A stretch of DNA of 64,000 bases. It comes from Thecaphora thlaspeos. Lineage: Eukaryota; Basidiomycota; Ustilaginomycetes; Urocystidales; Glomosporiaceae. Below are positions 22,826-34,651 of this stretch, in pieces. The number at the start of each line of letters is the position of its first letter. The stretch's first letter is position 1. The position numbers were made by a program, and so were the translations under genes. The notes under the pieces were generated by a model. It made no database searches and was not told the origin of the DNA. It saw nothing but the letters and a program-made list of their open reading frames with translations. The DNA is taken from contig UWYS01000012.1 of the NCBI GenBank assembly GCA_900291925.1, forward strand, positions 620,001 to 684,000, given 5' to 3'.

Positions 22826-23268
22826 TGCTGGAGTGCAATAGGAAGGATGGAAGAAGGCAAGGATTTATTATGCAGACGTAGAATCGTTCCTCGGTGTAGA
22901 GGCGGAACTCTTTATCGCTGGCCGGTTTTAAGCTGAGCGATGTGTGAGAGTCTGCGTGAGGCGGTGCGGTGCGGTGCGGTAGGGTGCTTGAACTGTAGCG
23001 AGCGAATGGTGATAAGCGTTGAAAGAGCTCAGAAGGATAGGCCTTCTTGTCCGTCCATCACGCCCTAAAGTCGCTCGCGAAACACCTTACCAGATTGGCT
23101 AGATGTCTGGCGCATCGCCAGCGAATACGAAGCCTCTTTCTGTCGTGTGGTGATGACTTTGACCTGGCGTTTTCTCTACGAATCGACTGAAGGAACCCTC
23201 GTATCTCAGAACGTCGAGGGAGATGTGATACAGTGCCGGGGAAAAAGAGAAGAGAAAAGAGAAGAGGA
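22826..23268. other. Tail-to-tail spacer, sacsin-like gene and MPC1
   Basis: Two converging 3' UTRs. A short GCGGT repeat (three and a half copies around 22962-22980) is the only pattern seen. Confidence 0.5.
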
Positions 23269-23991
23269 TCATGCGGAAACGACTTTCTTGATGTCCGGTA
23301 CGGCCGATGTCAGACGCTTCTCTTTACCGCCAAAGTAATGGTAGTTCTGTTTCGGAGTCGAGGTGTGTGTTTAACCCCATGAGAGGGCAGTTGGTCAGCA
23401 ATCGAACGGAGGAGGCAAGGAACAGGAAAAGAAGGAAGGAAGGGAGGGAAGGAGGGAGAGGGAAGATACTCACGGCGAACCTGGCAAGTTGCGTGCTCTG
23501 CGCGAGCATGTTTGTAGTGTGGCAGGCGAAGAGAAGGTAGTTGCGCGGTTGGACGCGCCATGCGAACCTCATGAACACCGCCCTGTCGTCGTCGTTGTCG
23601 TTGTCGTCGTAGGTGAGGAGATGTAGTGGGTGAGAAGGACGAAAACAGTCAGACGTTTGACGTGGGAAGGAAACTTACGAATAAGAAGCAAGTGCGGTCG
23701 TCATGGTACCGCTAATCATCTCTTCATTCTTGGAGAGATCGGCAAGAGCAGCGAGAGGAAGGCCCCAGTTGGCTATAGGACCCCAGAAGTGTGTCGACTT
23801 TTCGAGGTAGTCGTGAGACGGATAGAGGCGATGCAGGTGTGAGTTCAATGTTTCTTTCTCCACTGTGCATCAACGAGAACGGTGATGATGATACCGCGAG
23901 GGGAGGGGGGGAAGAGGGGGGGGAGTCGACTTACGAAGAAGTAATCACGTGCGGCGGGAGACCGAATCCAAGCTGCGAAAGCAGATGCCAT
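23269..23991 (-). CDS. MPC1: Mitochondrial pyruvate carrier subunit MPC1
   Basis: 120-aa inner-membrane protein forming the pyruvate carrier with an MPC2-type partner. Four exons on the minus strand: 23991-23935, 23797-23679, 23582-23474 and 23346-23269. All introns have GT...AG ends (GTAAGT, GTAAGT, GTGAGT). The spliced protein reads [20 protein letters not shown], then [32 protein letters not shown] and a basic tail ending KKVVSA. These match the MPC1 family in order, with its paired short helices and the WGP/NWGLP motifs. No single exon exceeds 40 codons, so unspliced reading frames miss it. No MPC2 partner gene is in the window. Confidence 0.93.
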
Positions 23992-24889
23992 GTTGGGCTG
24001 TACAAAGCGAAACGTGAGACTATGTGATGAGGTTGGTGTGGAAGGTGTGAGTAAAAGATCAGAAGGAAGGTTAGGTGTGTGGTGGGGGTGGAGAGATGCG
24101 CAAAGGCCCAACAAGCTCCATTCGGGCCCGGCCTGCGCTCAAAGGCCTCCCGTCCCTCCCCAAAACCTAGCGGCCAGATCGGGTCTTTGGCTAGATCGGG
24201 CTCGGACCTTTAAGCCCGGTATCACGATCAGGTTGATGCATGCGTGTTCCACAGGCGATCGGGCGAGTGTAACGGATAAAGAAAGCGCGGTCCGTTCAGG
24301 GCGTAAAATCAGATCGGGCCAGATTGCGCATGCTCGACAGCCCGATCGAGTCGGTGCCATTGCTTTGCCGAGGCCATCGGGCGAGTGTAACGGCATGAGG
24401 AAGAGCGGCTCGATCGAAGAGGCTAAATCGGGATCGACTGTTGTGGCCCGATTCCCCGATCAAGTCAGTTCAGACGCATTCCCGAGGCGATCGGGCGAGT
24501 GTAACAACAGAGAGCGCAGAGGTGAAGTCAAGTGTTGGTGTCACATCCGCCAACGCTGCGGCAGAAGATCAAAGTCACACGCAAGCACGTCAACCTCGAC
24601 TCTGATGCAAAGTGCAGATAGGAAACGAGGGTAATCATGGCGTGACGTGGTGGAATCATATATATCATCCGATTTGAGTTGGGATATGCAAGGTAAAGTT
24701 GTACAAAGAAGGTCAGAAAGCAAGGAGGAGCGATAAGAGAAAGCTTGGACCCAAGCAACCAACGTTCTGGCGTCCCAACAAATTCTCCGCGCGGCGAATA
24801 GTAGCATGTCGTCATCAGTCCTGTCCTGATGATGCACAAGGACAAAACAACTCGAAAGCAAAAGAAACCGACCGACCGACCGACCGGTA
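23992..24889. promoter_or_regulatory. MPC1 5' flank and NIPA 3' flank
   Basis: Upstream of MPC1 and downstream of the NIPA gene. Contains a three-unit diverged repeat at 24170-24512. The part from 24560 to 24889 has no recognisable content apart from a short (GACC)n run near 24871-24884. Confidence 0.5.
24170..24512. repeat. Three-unit diverged repeat with a conserved 20-bp terminus and internal hairpins
   Basis: A 20-bp element, GGCGATCGGGCGAGTGTAAC, occurs at 24254-24273, 24372-24391 (one mismatch) and 24486-24505, spaced 118 and 114 bp. Each unit also has an inverted pair upstream: gatcgggc/gcccgatc at 24312-24319 and 24340-24347, aatcggg/cccgatt at 24426-24432 and 24447-24453, and an imperfect pair at 24194-24201 and 24214-24223. 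The array lies about 200-500 bp upstream of the MPC1 start. Confidence 0.85.
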
Positions 24890-26992
24890 CTACCGATAGG
24901 CGATTCTAAGACTCAAGAATTCCTCTTCCTCCTCTCCATCGCTCTCGTCGTCCTTCCCACCCCTCGCTCTTTTCGGATAATGTCGCTGGTTTCTATCACC
25001 CCTCGTGTTCTTGACGACCTTTGACGCAGCTCGTTCCTGAAGCTCGTCGTCCTTTGACCCGTAGCTGTAGTCCTTCTCGCTCTCTGGCGATCCGGAGAAC
25101 GTCATGGTGGAAGAGTTGGAATGATCCCACATCATTCGGATGTCGCCCCTTGCGTCTGAGCGTGGTAGCACGTCCGACGTCACGGCGTACGGATCGACGT
25201 AGGCGGAGTGGACGTTCGAGTCGCTTCCACCCGACGCTTCGCGGATGGAGGAAAGGGAAAGCGTGTGGTCCCTCGCTGTCCCGCTGCGCGATGGCGGGAG
25301 GGAGGAAGAGCCGGCAGCGTCGTCCGCGGTGTACGCGTAGTCTTTCAATCGAGGCGCGACGGGTGGTAGCATAGAGGCGCTACGTGACGGCGATGACGCG
25401 GCCAAGGCGGAAGACGCGTGGTATCCGTGCGGTTCTTCGCTACCCGACGCAAATGAAATCGTCGTCTCGCGTTGAGACATGCCGGACGGTGGGGCGGCCG
25501 TAGCCGAAGATGAGACGAATGAACCTTGCCGCGACAGGTGGCCGGGAGAGAGGCATCCCGACGACCTCATGGGGTTGTCGTGAAGCTGGTACCGTTCGAT
25601 GTTCGTCGACCCTTGCGTCGTCAGTGGCACGTTGTTGTTGCTGTTGCTGCGCAGCTGCAGCGTGTACTCGTCCGCCGCGCTGTGGTGTCGGAACGAGCTG
25701 GCCCCACTCAGCCGTCGCGAGCTGCGTGCGCGCACCATCGATCCAATCACGCCCAAACCGCCGCGGATCGTATCCACCCCTGGATCCTCGAGCGCCGTCG
25801 TCTCGGTCTTATCGTTGCCACCGCGCGACACGACAGAGTGACTCGCGCGCATCAGCAGCGTCGTGCCGCGATCGAGGCCCGGCTTATCCTGCAGGTCTTC
25901 CGGGTCGATCTTGCTAAGCTGCAGCAGCACGATGCCGGCGCAGATGACGAGGAAGCCCATCACCAGCGTGACGATGTCGACGGCCGGAGCGTTGAGGCCC
26001 TGCTGGAGGATGATGGACGTGATGAGCGTCGAGGCGGTGAAGATGACGTAGTAGGTCGGCGTGACGGTCGCCGTGTTGAACAGCTCAAGCGCCTTGTTGA
26101 GGTAGTTGATCTCGACGAGCAGCGTGACGATGACGAAGCCCAGCAGGAAGTACATGAACCAGTGCTTGAACTGGTTCTGCCCGCGGATCGAGAGGAGGAT
26201 GGCCGCGCCGAGCCCAGACGTGACACTGACACTCAGCCCGCCGATGAGGCTGCAGACGGTGATGTAGATCATCATGTTCTTCTTGCTGTAGCGCGGCGCA
26301 AAGACAAAGATCAGGATGAGCGCCGCGGCGACGCACAGGCTCGCCCAGACGAGGAAGCCGGGCGCGAGGAAGAGCTTCTGGTACTCTTTGATGTTACCCG
26401 AGACGGCGTGCGTCGGGGCATTGAGCGCGATGATGACGCTCCCGACGATGCAGAGGAAGCAGCCGACCTTGCCGAAGAACGTCAGCTTCTCCTTGAGGAA
26501 GATGGACGAGAGAATGGCGCAGATCACGACCGAGAGAGCGCCGAGCGGCGTCACCAGGACGGCGTCGGAGAAGGCATATGCCACGAAGTTGAACACCTCA
26601 GCCAATACCATGATGATCATGCCCGTCCACCACATGGGAGACTTGAGATAGGCGTGGCCCTCGCCCGGCCGTGTCTCGAACTTCTCCTGTGCGCTGAGGA
26701 GACCCTTTTTCTTGAAGACGAACGACGAGCCGATAAAGATGCCGCTCATGACGGCGAGGATGAGACCGATGTACTTGAAGACGGGAGGGTTGCTGGCGAC
26801 GCCGCCGGCGATGGCGCTCTCCGAGGACATAGCGGCCGAGGCGGACGAAAGGACGGCCGAGAGGCTCGACATGGCGGCGGACGCGCTCGAGGCGGAGCCA
26901 GACGAGTTGAGGCCGGTGACCGTCGCGGACACGACATCCGTCGGCGTCGGCATTGGCGTCGGCGTCATGGTGAACGTGCTGGCCGACGACAT
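24890..26992 (-). CDS. NIPA-type magnesium transporter
   Basis: Single-exon 700-aa membrane protein. After a Ser/Ala/Thr-rich N-terminus, nine or so hydrophobic helices run from about residue 70 to 370. They include KYIGLILAVMSGIFIGSSFVFKKKGL, AYAFSDAVLVTPLGALSVV, FLKEKLTFFGKVGC and ATVTPTYYVIFTASTLITS, the order seen in NIPA (DUF803, drug/metabolite transporter superfamily) proteins. Human NIPA proteins carry Mg2+; substrate here is by family only. The last 300 residues are a Ser-rich cytosolic tail with an acidic, basic-ended C-terminus, longer than animal NIPA (about 330 aa) but common in fungi. The start MSSAST is at the first ATG of the open frame. Confidence 0.9.
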   Translation of the reverse strand: MSSASTFTMTPTPMPTPTDVVSATVTGLNSSGSASSASAAMSSLSAVLSSASAAMSSESAIAGGVASNPPVFKYIGLILAVMSGIFIGSSFVFKKKGLLSAQEKFETRPGEGHAYLKSPMWWTGMIIMVLAEVFNFVAYAFSDAVLVTPLGALSVVICAILSSIFLKEKLTFFGKVGCFLCIVGSVIIALNAPTHAVSGNIKEYQKLFLAPGFLVWASLCVAAALILIFVFAPRYSKKNMMIYITVCSLIGGLSVSVTSGLGAAILLSIRGQNQFKHWFMYFLLGFVIVTLLVEINYLNKALELFNTATVTPTYYVIFTASTLITSIILQQGLNAPAVDIVTLVMGFLVICAGIVLLQLSKIDPEDLQDKPGLDRGTTLLMRASHSVVSRGGNDKTETTALEDPGVDTIRGGLGVIGSMVRARSSRRLSGASSFRHHSAADEYTLQLRSNSNNNVPLTTQGSTNIERYQLHDNPMRSSGCLSPGHLSRQGSFVSSSATAAPPSGMSQRETTISFASGSEEPHGYHASSALAASSPSRSASMLPPVAPRLKDYAYTADDAAGSSSLPPSRSGTARDHTLSLSSIREASGGSDSNVHSAYVDPYAVTSDVLPRSDARGDIRMMWDHSNSSTMTFSGSPESEKDYSYGSKDDELQERAASKVVKNTRGDRNQRHYPKRARGGKDDESDGEEEEEFLSLRIAYR

Positions 26993-28069
26993 GGCGGACG
27001 GTATGGTGTGGTGGTTTGAGTTAGAGCGAGAGGCGGAGGGAGTGGCGAGGTTGAATGGGGAAGAGGGGGACGGGGAGTCGGGAGACGTAAAGGGACCGGC
27101 CCCGTCTGCCTCTTTCTCGCACTCTCCTGTCGCTCAGCAGTCCTCTCGCGTTGCAATCACGCTTGCAGTTGCGGTCGCAGTGACTCTACCTTATCTCTGT
27201 CGAAGTCGTTGCTGACGAGAAAGGTCGAGGGGGGATCGTAGTGGACGGCGACGTAAGACGTGGCGACGCAGGGAGCTCCGGATGGATGGTTCCGGGCTGC
27301 TGTTGACGCGAGCTTCTACTTTACGCTGAAATGCGTTGTCGAGATTCTTTTGTCTCGGTCCAGGGATCGTCAAGCTGAGCGGGTGTAGTAGTTGTGCAAG
27401 CTTCTGTGTGTGCCGTTTATGCCGGGCGAGGTTGAAGCGCAGCGCCGCGGACGATGCAGGATGGAGAGTGCCGAAGTCGAGCGCAAACAAACGTGGGCTG
27501 CAGGTGCGGGCTGGCCGAGGCTGGATGACGTAGGACGAGGATGTAAGGGCGTAGGAAGTGCTGGTCTTATATGACGACGGAACAATCGAGGACGGGAACA
27601 AAGGGGGCGGGACGAGATGGCGGTTGGGTGTGACATGTCAATGGAGGGCAAATGGGGGGCCGAGCGAGTGCTCCCTCTCCGCCGTTTCAGACGTATTTCA
27701 CAGCAGCGCCTGCACACACGGCGCCACGCCTCGCCTCGCCTTGGCGTGCACCGCATTGCTTGCTTGCCTGAGAAGCGCTTTGCGGCGACCCTCGAATGGC
27801 CGCCCAATGTAAATGCTGCAGCTCAACACCGCCCCCTGATTTCCATGGAGGAGGCCATGCGTCCTGCCTGGTCCCCTTCTCCCTTGGAGCAGCCTCTTCT
27901 CGTGCACGCCATCAAGCCTGCCTTCACACACACAAGAAGGTATCTAGGTGCGTGCAATGTGGTAACTACTCTACTGTAACAGTCTTTTACTCGAGCATCC
28001 CTCGCCTCACCCCCCTCAACGGGGTATCGTACTGTACAACAGAACCGCGAATATCATTCCATCTTTCCA
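26993..28069. other. NIPA 5' flank and NIMA-kinase 3' flank
   Basis: NIPA promoter/leader and the 3' end of the kinase gene. Open frames up to about 145 codons are Arg/Ser-rich and unconvincing. I see no RNA gene or repeat. Confidence 0.45.
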
Positions 28070-31000
28070 CTACGACGCAACCGTACTCCCCCTCCCCTTT
28101 GCCCTCTCTCTCGTCCTCTCGCCCACTCTCTCCCTCTCCCTCCTCACCCCAGTAGCAGACAGGCCAGACGATGGCGTGGGGGCTGCTTTTAATGGGGCAA
28201 CCGTTATACCCGCCAACAGGCTCGATCTAGGCCTACGCAGAACTGCCTGCAGCGCAGCCTTATGTTGGGGTGGTTGTGATTGGTGTTGATGCTGTTGTTG
28301 TTGTTGCTGCTGCTGCTGTTGCTGTTGCTGCAAAAAAGGAGCGACGCCAGAGACACGAGAGTGACTCCGCGTTTCAAGCGACGATGGCTTGGCCCCAACA
28401 CCCAAAGGTTGGTTAAGCAGGTCAGAGACGAGCGGCGTCGTCATGCCCGCCAGAGATGGGATGGAAGAGGACGAGGCGACGTGTGAGAGTCGACGAGCGC
28501 CCTTGCTCGTCGCTGGTGCGATCGAGGCGGACGTCGTGCGAGCGGTCGTGGTGGTTGTGGTGGTGGCGCGGACGTTTTCCTTGTCTGTCGACTCGACCGC
28601 TGTAGCTCGTGGTCGACCCGTCCTCATTGCTGCACCGACAGCAGGAGTGGGCGATGACGGCGGAGGTGGGGCAGGTCGTACGGCCACGGGCGCCTCGATG
28701 CGGCTCAGCGAGACCATCGAAGCGTCCTCGTCGATGATCGACGACGATGACGTGTGCGAGGGTATCGCCGACTCGACACCTCGATGCTCGCCGTCGCCAT
28801 CGCCGCCGCCGCTCGCCGCTGCCGCTGCCGCTGCAACTGCTGCCGCCCGTGTCGCCTTCATCAGGAGGCTCAGCTTTGCAGTTTGTCCGCCGCCTGCCGC
28901 GGAGGACGTGGCGCCACTGGTCGCTGGCCGGGTCAGAGTCCGCTCCGGCAGACGAGTGATGCGCTTGATGAACGGCGAAGGGCGGTCATCTTCGTCGTAG
29001 CGCAGCCACTGTGGGTCGTCCGGCAGCTGCGAGGTCGCAGCGGCGGTGGTGGTCGCGGCTCTGACGGCGGCGGGCCGCCTTGGGCTGGCCAGTGCCGATG
29101 AAGTGGCCGCCGTCACGATGGCCCGACCGCCGACGGACGATGACGACGAGGATCCGGCAAATGCGTTCGAGCGTGCGGCGATGGCGTTCAGCATTCTCTG
29201 TTCCTCCTTGGCGGCGTGCGACTCGGCCTCGGACAACGCGCCGACATCTGCTGTTGCCTGGTCCCGTGCTGCGTCTGGCCGTCTCGACAGTCGAGAGCGC
29301 GAGGTTCGCGGAAGGAGCTGCTCGCATCGACCGAGGGCGTCTTCCGCATCGTCGTCGCTGTGGCGGTCTCTGTCGGCGGCCAGCTCGGTAGCGATCGTTT
29401 GCCTCCTGGATGCCCTGACGTGACTCTGGCGCGAATAAGCTGCCTCGCGGGCCGGCTCAGACGCAGACGGCGGGTCGAGGTGTTTCGAAGCCTCGTAGGG
29501 CGACTGGCGTCCCTCGTGGTTGGCGTCCTGGTCGATCCACTCGTCGCTGCCGCCGCTGCCCTGACTTGTCGCGCTCGTCCTGGAGGCCCTCGGAGCGACG
29601 GCCAAGCCGCCGGCCTGCGCTGGAGCGCGAGACGGTGCCTGTGCCGGCCCCGGGCCCGTGGCTGAAGGCTGAACGGCCACCACCTGCTGTCGCGCCGAGC
29701 GCGGCGTTCCGAGGGCAGCGGTACCGGCTGCAATCTTTTCGCGTATGCTCAACATGCTGATGTCGCTGTCGAGCGAGAGGCGCGCCTTACCTCCGGAGGC
29801 GGTCCGCCTGGCAGTCGGACGTGCGGTCGGGCGAGCGGCCGTGGCTGCGACGTTGTGCCTGTTGCTGCTGCTGCCGCCACCGGCCAACGAGAGGTTGCCG
29901 GAGAGGCTGTCGGTCCTCGGCAGCACGGCGGCCTTGCGTCCGACATGGGCCTCCGAATGTCGCGCCTGGCGGTGGACGGCCGAGGCGGCAGCGGCTGCCA
30001 CCTGCTTGCGGTCGACGCCCAGCGTCTCGGCGGCGAGTGACGTTAACTGCCGGATCTGCGCCTCGAGCTCGGCGACCTGGCCGGCGAGTGCCTGGTTCTC
30101 CTCGATCACCTTGCCCTTCTCGCCCGCGTACCACTTGTCCCACTCATCCGAACACATCTGGCGCTGTGCATCGACGCTCTTCTCCTTGCGCAAGACCTCG
30201 TCTTCGAGCTGCTGGACGTGCTGCTCGCGCTCCTCGAGCTCCTCGATGCGTGCCTCGTACTCGTCCAACCGCGACCGGAGCTCCGAGTCGACTGCGGGCA
30301 ATCGCAGGAGGCCCTGTCTCTGGGCGGCCGCGAGGCCCTCCTCACGCTCGAGCAGCTGATCTTCGCGTGCCTCAACGTCCTTCCAGCGTGCTTCGAGTGC
30401 CTCGATCTGCTCGTCAAAGTAGAGGACCTTGCAGGCGGTGCGGATGTTGGCGACGCTGAGCAGGCGGCGGGTGGTGGGGCGCCGCTTGGGGTCCTGGGTA
30501 AGGAGGGCGACGACAATGTCGTCGAGGTCCTCGCTGTACCCTTGGTGGGTGACACTGGGGACGCGACCGCTGCGGATCTTTGTATTGAGCTCGTGGACGT
30601 TGGCGGCGTCAAATGGCGGCGAAAAGGCGCACAGCTCGTAGATCATGCAGCCAAGCGCCCAGATGTCGGAGCTGGCATCGTAGCAGCGGCCATCGATGAC
30701 CTCGGGGCTCATGTAATAGGGCGTCCCGACGTAGGTCTGGGCGAAGCCGGACGCGGGCGTCTGCTTGCTGAGGCCAAAGTCGCCGAGCTTGAGGCGGCCG
30801 TGCCCGTCGAGGAAGACATTTTCCGGCTTAAGGTCACGGTGGAGGATGGCGCGGGCGTAGTTGTGATCGACGACGATCGCGCCCCAGTCGCTTGTAATAT
30901 CGGTAGCGACCGAAGCAACGGTGAAGCTGCCGTGGTAGTGACACGCGTCGAGGGCGACGACGAGCTGGGCAATGTAAGACCAGATCGTCTCTTCGGGGAT

Positions 31001-31452
31001 GCGTGTGTTGGCGCGCTTGTGCTTGTTGATGACCTTGAGAAGGTCGCCGCCCGAGCAGTACTCCATCACGATGTAGAGGATGCTGAGGATGGGCGGATGC
31101 GGTCCACTCATGGGGAGAATGAGGTCAGCGTCGGGCAAAAGACGAGGATGTGAGCGACACGAGGCCATCGGTCCACTCACCCGTTCTCAGAGTCTACGCT
31201 CCTCTCCTCGTACTGGACGATGTTTTCGTGCTTGAGCTGGCGGAGAATGTTTACCTCTGCGACGATCTGTTTCTTGTCGCGCTCGCTCATGCGCTCAAAC
31301 TTGAGCTCCTTGCGGGCAAAGAGGCGGCCATCCATCCTGCGCCTGACCTGGCGGATGATGCCAAAGGAGCCGTTGCCGATGATGTCGAGGGCTTCGTACG
31401 CCTCGGGTCCAGCAGAGGCGACCGAAGCGGCGAGGGGGTCTCGTGCGGACAT
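28070..31452 (-). CDS. NIMA-family (KIN3/Fin1/Nek2) mitotic protein kinase
   Basis: Predicted 1,094-aa kinase from exons 31452-31181 and 31082-28070 (98-nt GTGAGT...CAG intron joining SVDSENG to ILYIVMEYCSGGDLL). The kinase domain holds IIGNGSFG (26-31 loop), ARKE (Lys48), HRDLKPENVFL, DFGLSKQ and GTPYYMSPE, with Nek-type LKHENIVQYEE and IRSGRVPSV. A coiled coil follows (EALEARWKDVEAREDQ ... EELEEREQHVQQLEDE). The rest is a Ser/Ala-rich regulatory tail with a 14-Gln run and basic end. NIMA kinases drive mitotic entry, septation and spindle-pole events. About 27 residues are inserted between HYHGS and AILHRDL (30849-30930). Fungal NIMA proteins often have an insert here. Confidence 0.9.
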
Positions 31453-32350
31453 TGTATGTGGCTGTATGGGAGATGAAGGGTATCGGATGGCGGCGAGGAC
31501 GATGGGAATGTCGCCCAGGCTGAGCGGTGAAAAGGCGAGCGGGTGGTGCGCAGTCTGGCGACTGGATCAAGACGACCAGGCTGTAAGCTGGCGTCACGGC
31601 GGAGGGCGGAGAGCAGGGATACCACCTCGCTTCTAGCGGATCGCTGGGATCCAGTTCAGAGTTTGGCTGGAGGAGACGAGGAGCGAGCTGTTGTGTGGTC
31701 ACGTTTGGCTGTATCGAGGCGCGGTTGGCGATGCTGGAGTGGGGACCTAGAGGAGGACTGAAGTGGCGCAGGCCGATACGATGGAGGCCAGGAGCATGAC
31801 GATGCGCTCAGGCGATCGAAGAGTGGCTTGCGGCGTGGAGGCAGTGAAGGCAGAGGTGAGGCTATGAGGAGGCTGACTGTAGTGGTGTTAAAGAAACAGG
31901 GGGCGAGACAGGCAGATTGAGTCTGTATGGGTACGTGTAGATCGCTGAGCAGAGGTAGTTGGAGAGGCCAGAGGTGGGCGTTTGTCGGTTGGTGCCGATG
32001 GGCGAGAAGTGGTCGGGAGACGGGCGAGGATGTGGTGGTGGACGGCGGTGACCGAGGCGTGGGGCGTGGGGCGTGGGGCGTAAGCGTCGGAACAAGGGCC
32101 GGCGTCGAGTACTACTCTTACTATGTAGTTACACTCTGACTGTATTGCATCGTCAGCTTTCCACCTCGCAGGAAAAACACACACTCGCCGCCGACGCCCC
32201 TCGCGAGGTCTGCACGTGACCCATAGCCCCCGCGGACCCTGACACAGACCACGCCACACCACACCCTGTCCATCATCGCTTGCCTCCCTTCCACCTCGAC
32301 GTTCAACAGCATCCACCACAGCCCATACCCTCCCCATCCACTCGACACCC
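31453..32350. promoter_or_regulatory. Divergent promoter region, NIMA kinase and TMEM41-like gene
   Basis: Shared 5' flank of two divergent genes. A GGCGTGG repeat (three copies) sits at about 32059-32080. No other pattern seen. Confidence 0.5.
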
Positions 32351-34361
32351 ATGACCACCTCATCACCATCACCACGACGTGCGGCCGCCCCGCCCACCTC
32401 CACAGCAGATGCTCACCACTTCGCCGCCCAGACCGCTGCCATTCCCGCCACAGACGACGACGTCGCCTCCATACATTCACGCCACACCCTAAAGACGATC
32501 GGCGCAAAGCGCTCATACTCATCCTCATCCTCATCCTTACAGATCCACTTTGGCACAAACGATGACGATCACGACGACGACAACAACGATCCTTGGCAAG
32601 CTCACCACGGCAGAGGCACGCGCATACATCCGCCCGCCATGCCCATCCTCGACCCGCTTCAACGCCGCCGCCTGCTGCTCAGAGCGGGCGGTCAGCTCCT
32701 CATCCTCTTTTTCGTCTGCCTCGTCGGTATAGGCGGCACCCTGTGGCTCGCCCTTCCTGTCATCGATGAGTGAGTACGACTGCATTGCTTCCCCTTCCAC
32801 CTTCCTGCCTGCCTCGCCCCTGCTATCACACCGACAATCCCTGCCCTCACCTGGCCATCGCTTACCATGTCGTAAGCCGCTATTGCTTCCCTCGCCGTTT
32901 CCTTTTGCCAACTCATTCAGTGCGGATCGGCCAGCCTTCAGGATCCCGCGCTCCCTTGAACAGCTCCAGGACCTCAACCGCGTCCTGCAGTACTACAAGT
33001 CCGAAAACTTCGCCCAAGTCATGCTGTGCTGGTTTATCGTCTACATCTTGTATGTGTCGCAGGCAGAGGAAAACGCTGGTCCACTTACCCAGGCCCCGCT
33101 CCTCTCTCCGCCGTCCCCGGACACCGAGGCTGACCTGGCGTGCGAGCCATCCTTCTCCTCCACTGATGACATCAGCCTCCAGGCCTTCTCCATCCCAGGC
33201 TCGATGTATATGAGCATCCTGGCCGGCGCCCTTTGGGGCGTTCCCGTCGCTCTTCCGCTCGTATGCGCCGTTAGTCATGCCGATGCTTCGCCGCATCGCG
33301 CTCAGCAGGCCGGGTTGAGGCAGCTCTTTGCTGACTCTGTCCTGACGGCTCTGATCTGGCGTTGCTTCGTCGCACGATGCAGTCGGTCGCCACCGGTGCG
33401 ACAATCTGCTTCCTCATCAGCAAGTTCCTCGGTGTAGTCCTGGTGGCGTTGCCCAGCTGGAAGGCGCGCATCGACACCTGGAAGGACAAGCTGGCCCAGC
33501 ACAACGACAACATGCTCTCGTACCTCATCGTCATCCGGTGAGTCAGCCGCGATTGGGCCTCGGACAGCGTCAGGTCGAGAAAGCTCGAGCAGTTCGCTGA
33601 CATACGAGAACACTTTCCTGGACCCGGACGGCGTCACTCCCCTATTCTCGCCTCCTTTCGCCCAACCCCGTCCCAACCTATCGCAACGCAGGATGATGCC
33701 GCTGCCCCCGCACAACATCGTCAACCTCCTAGCGCCCCACCTCGGGATCGACGTTGGCCTCTTCTGGCTCTCGACGTTCTGCGGCATCTTTGCCGTCTCC
33801 GTGATCCACACGACGCTTGGCGAAAAGCTCGACGAGATAACGAGCGCAGACGACTTCAATCTATTCAGTCTGCGCAACGTACTCCTTCTCGGCGGTGTCT
33901 GCGTCGCCGTGTTGATTCCGGTCGCTATGCGCAAGTGGAACGGCGCCGAATCGCTCGACGAACCCGAGGACACTGCTACCCACGGCCCACTTCAACTAGT
34001 CGACGACGACGTGACGGATCGGGACGAGCTGCCACGTTCCTTTTCCACACGAGGCCACCGTTTGATCGGCCTGAGGCGCAACGACACACGCTACTCCGAC
34101 GACGATGACGAGGAAGGGAGCGACGATGAGCTCCCTCCCATGACAGGTCTACGCATCGACGACGTAGAAGAGCAGGACGAAACTCTTTCAACGTGGCGCG
34201 AACCTACCCTCGGCTCTGCGAGGATAGGTGACGATGGGTTTCAAGAGGACGACGCTTCGCCCATGTTTGCCGACCGGACCGACCGGACCGCCAGACATCA
34301 AGAAGAGACGACTACCTCCATGGGACAGCGTGTACGATCGTGGTGGTCTAAAGGCGACTGA
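32351..34361 (+). CDS. TMEM41/VTT-domain (SNARE-associated Golgi) membrane protein
   Basis: Predicted 488-aa polytopic membrane protein. Exons: 32351-32769, 32921-33049, 33176-33269, 33383-33537 and 33692-34361. Spliced motifs: RRRLLLRAGGQLLILFF (first helix), FRIPRSLEQLQDLNRVLQYYKSENF, YIFLQAFSIPGSMYMSILAGALWG, then VATGATICFLISKFLG and PPHNIVNLLAPHLGIDVGLFWL. The F-x-IPGS ... G signature across the exon 2/3 junction is diagnostic of the VTT (DedA/TMEM41/VMP1) fold. TMEM41B is an ER lipid scramblase needed for autophagy and lipid mobilisation; role here is by family. The acidic C-terminal tail (YSDDDDEEGSDDE) is cytosolic by prediction. Exon 2 could instead start at 32941. Confidence 0.85.
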
Positions 34362-34503
34362 GGAATTGTGGCGTATCTTTTTCAATCCCCCTTTCTCTGT
34401 CCTCGTAGTCTTTCTTTGGACTTTTCCCCGTCGTCGGACGTACATACACGCGCCCTCTTCAAGCTGTATCATACCTTCTACCGCTAGGTCTCCATCTTCG
34501 TCC

Positions 34504-34505
34504 TT

Positions 34506-34543
<38 letters not shown>

Positions 34544-34545
34544 TC
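34504..34545. repeat. (CT)n(CA)n microsatellite
   Basis: About nine CT units followed by nine CA units in the tail-to-tail gap between the TMEM41-like gene and PRE6. Confidence 0.85.
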
Positions 34546-34651
34546 ATGCACACCCCATCCACCTCGCGCTTCCCTATAGTCTCAAACGTTCTTGCATTTA
34601 CGTATATGAGCGATCGTGTGTGTGTACGTATGGCGCGACGAGATCGACGAC

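Noticed and set aside
24170..24512. CRISPR-like array
   Set aside because: Eukaryotic context, only three units, 115-bp period and diverged spacers that share dyads. It is an imperfect tandem repeat, not a CRISPR.
25526..27019. 497-codon plus-strand open frame antisense to the NIPA transporter gene
   Set aside because: Composition (Asp/Glu/Arg-rich, no motif) is the mirror of a GC-rich membrane-protein gene whose own frame shows clear transmembrane segments.
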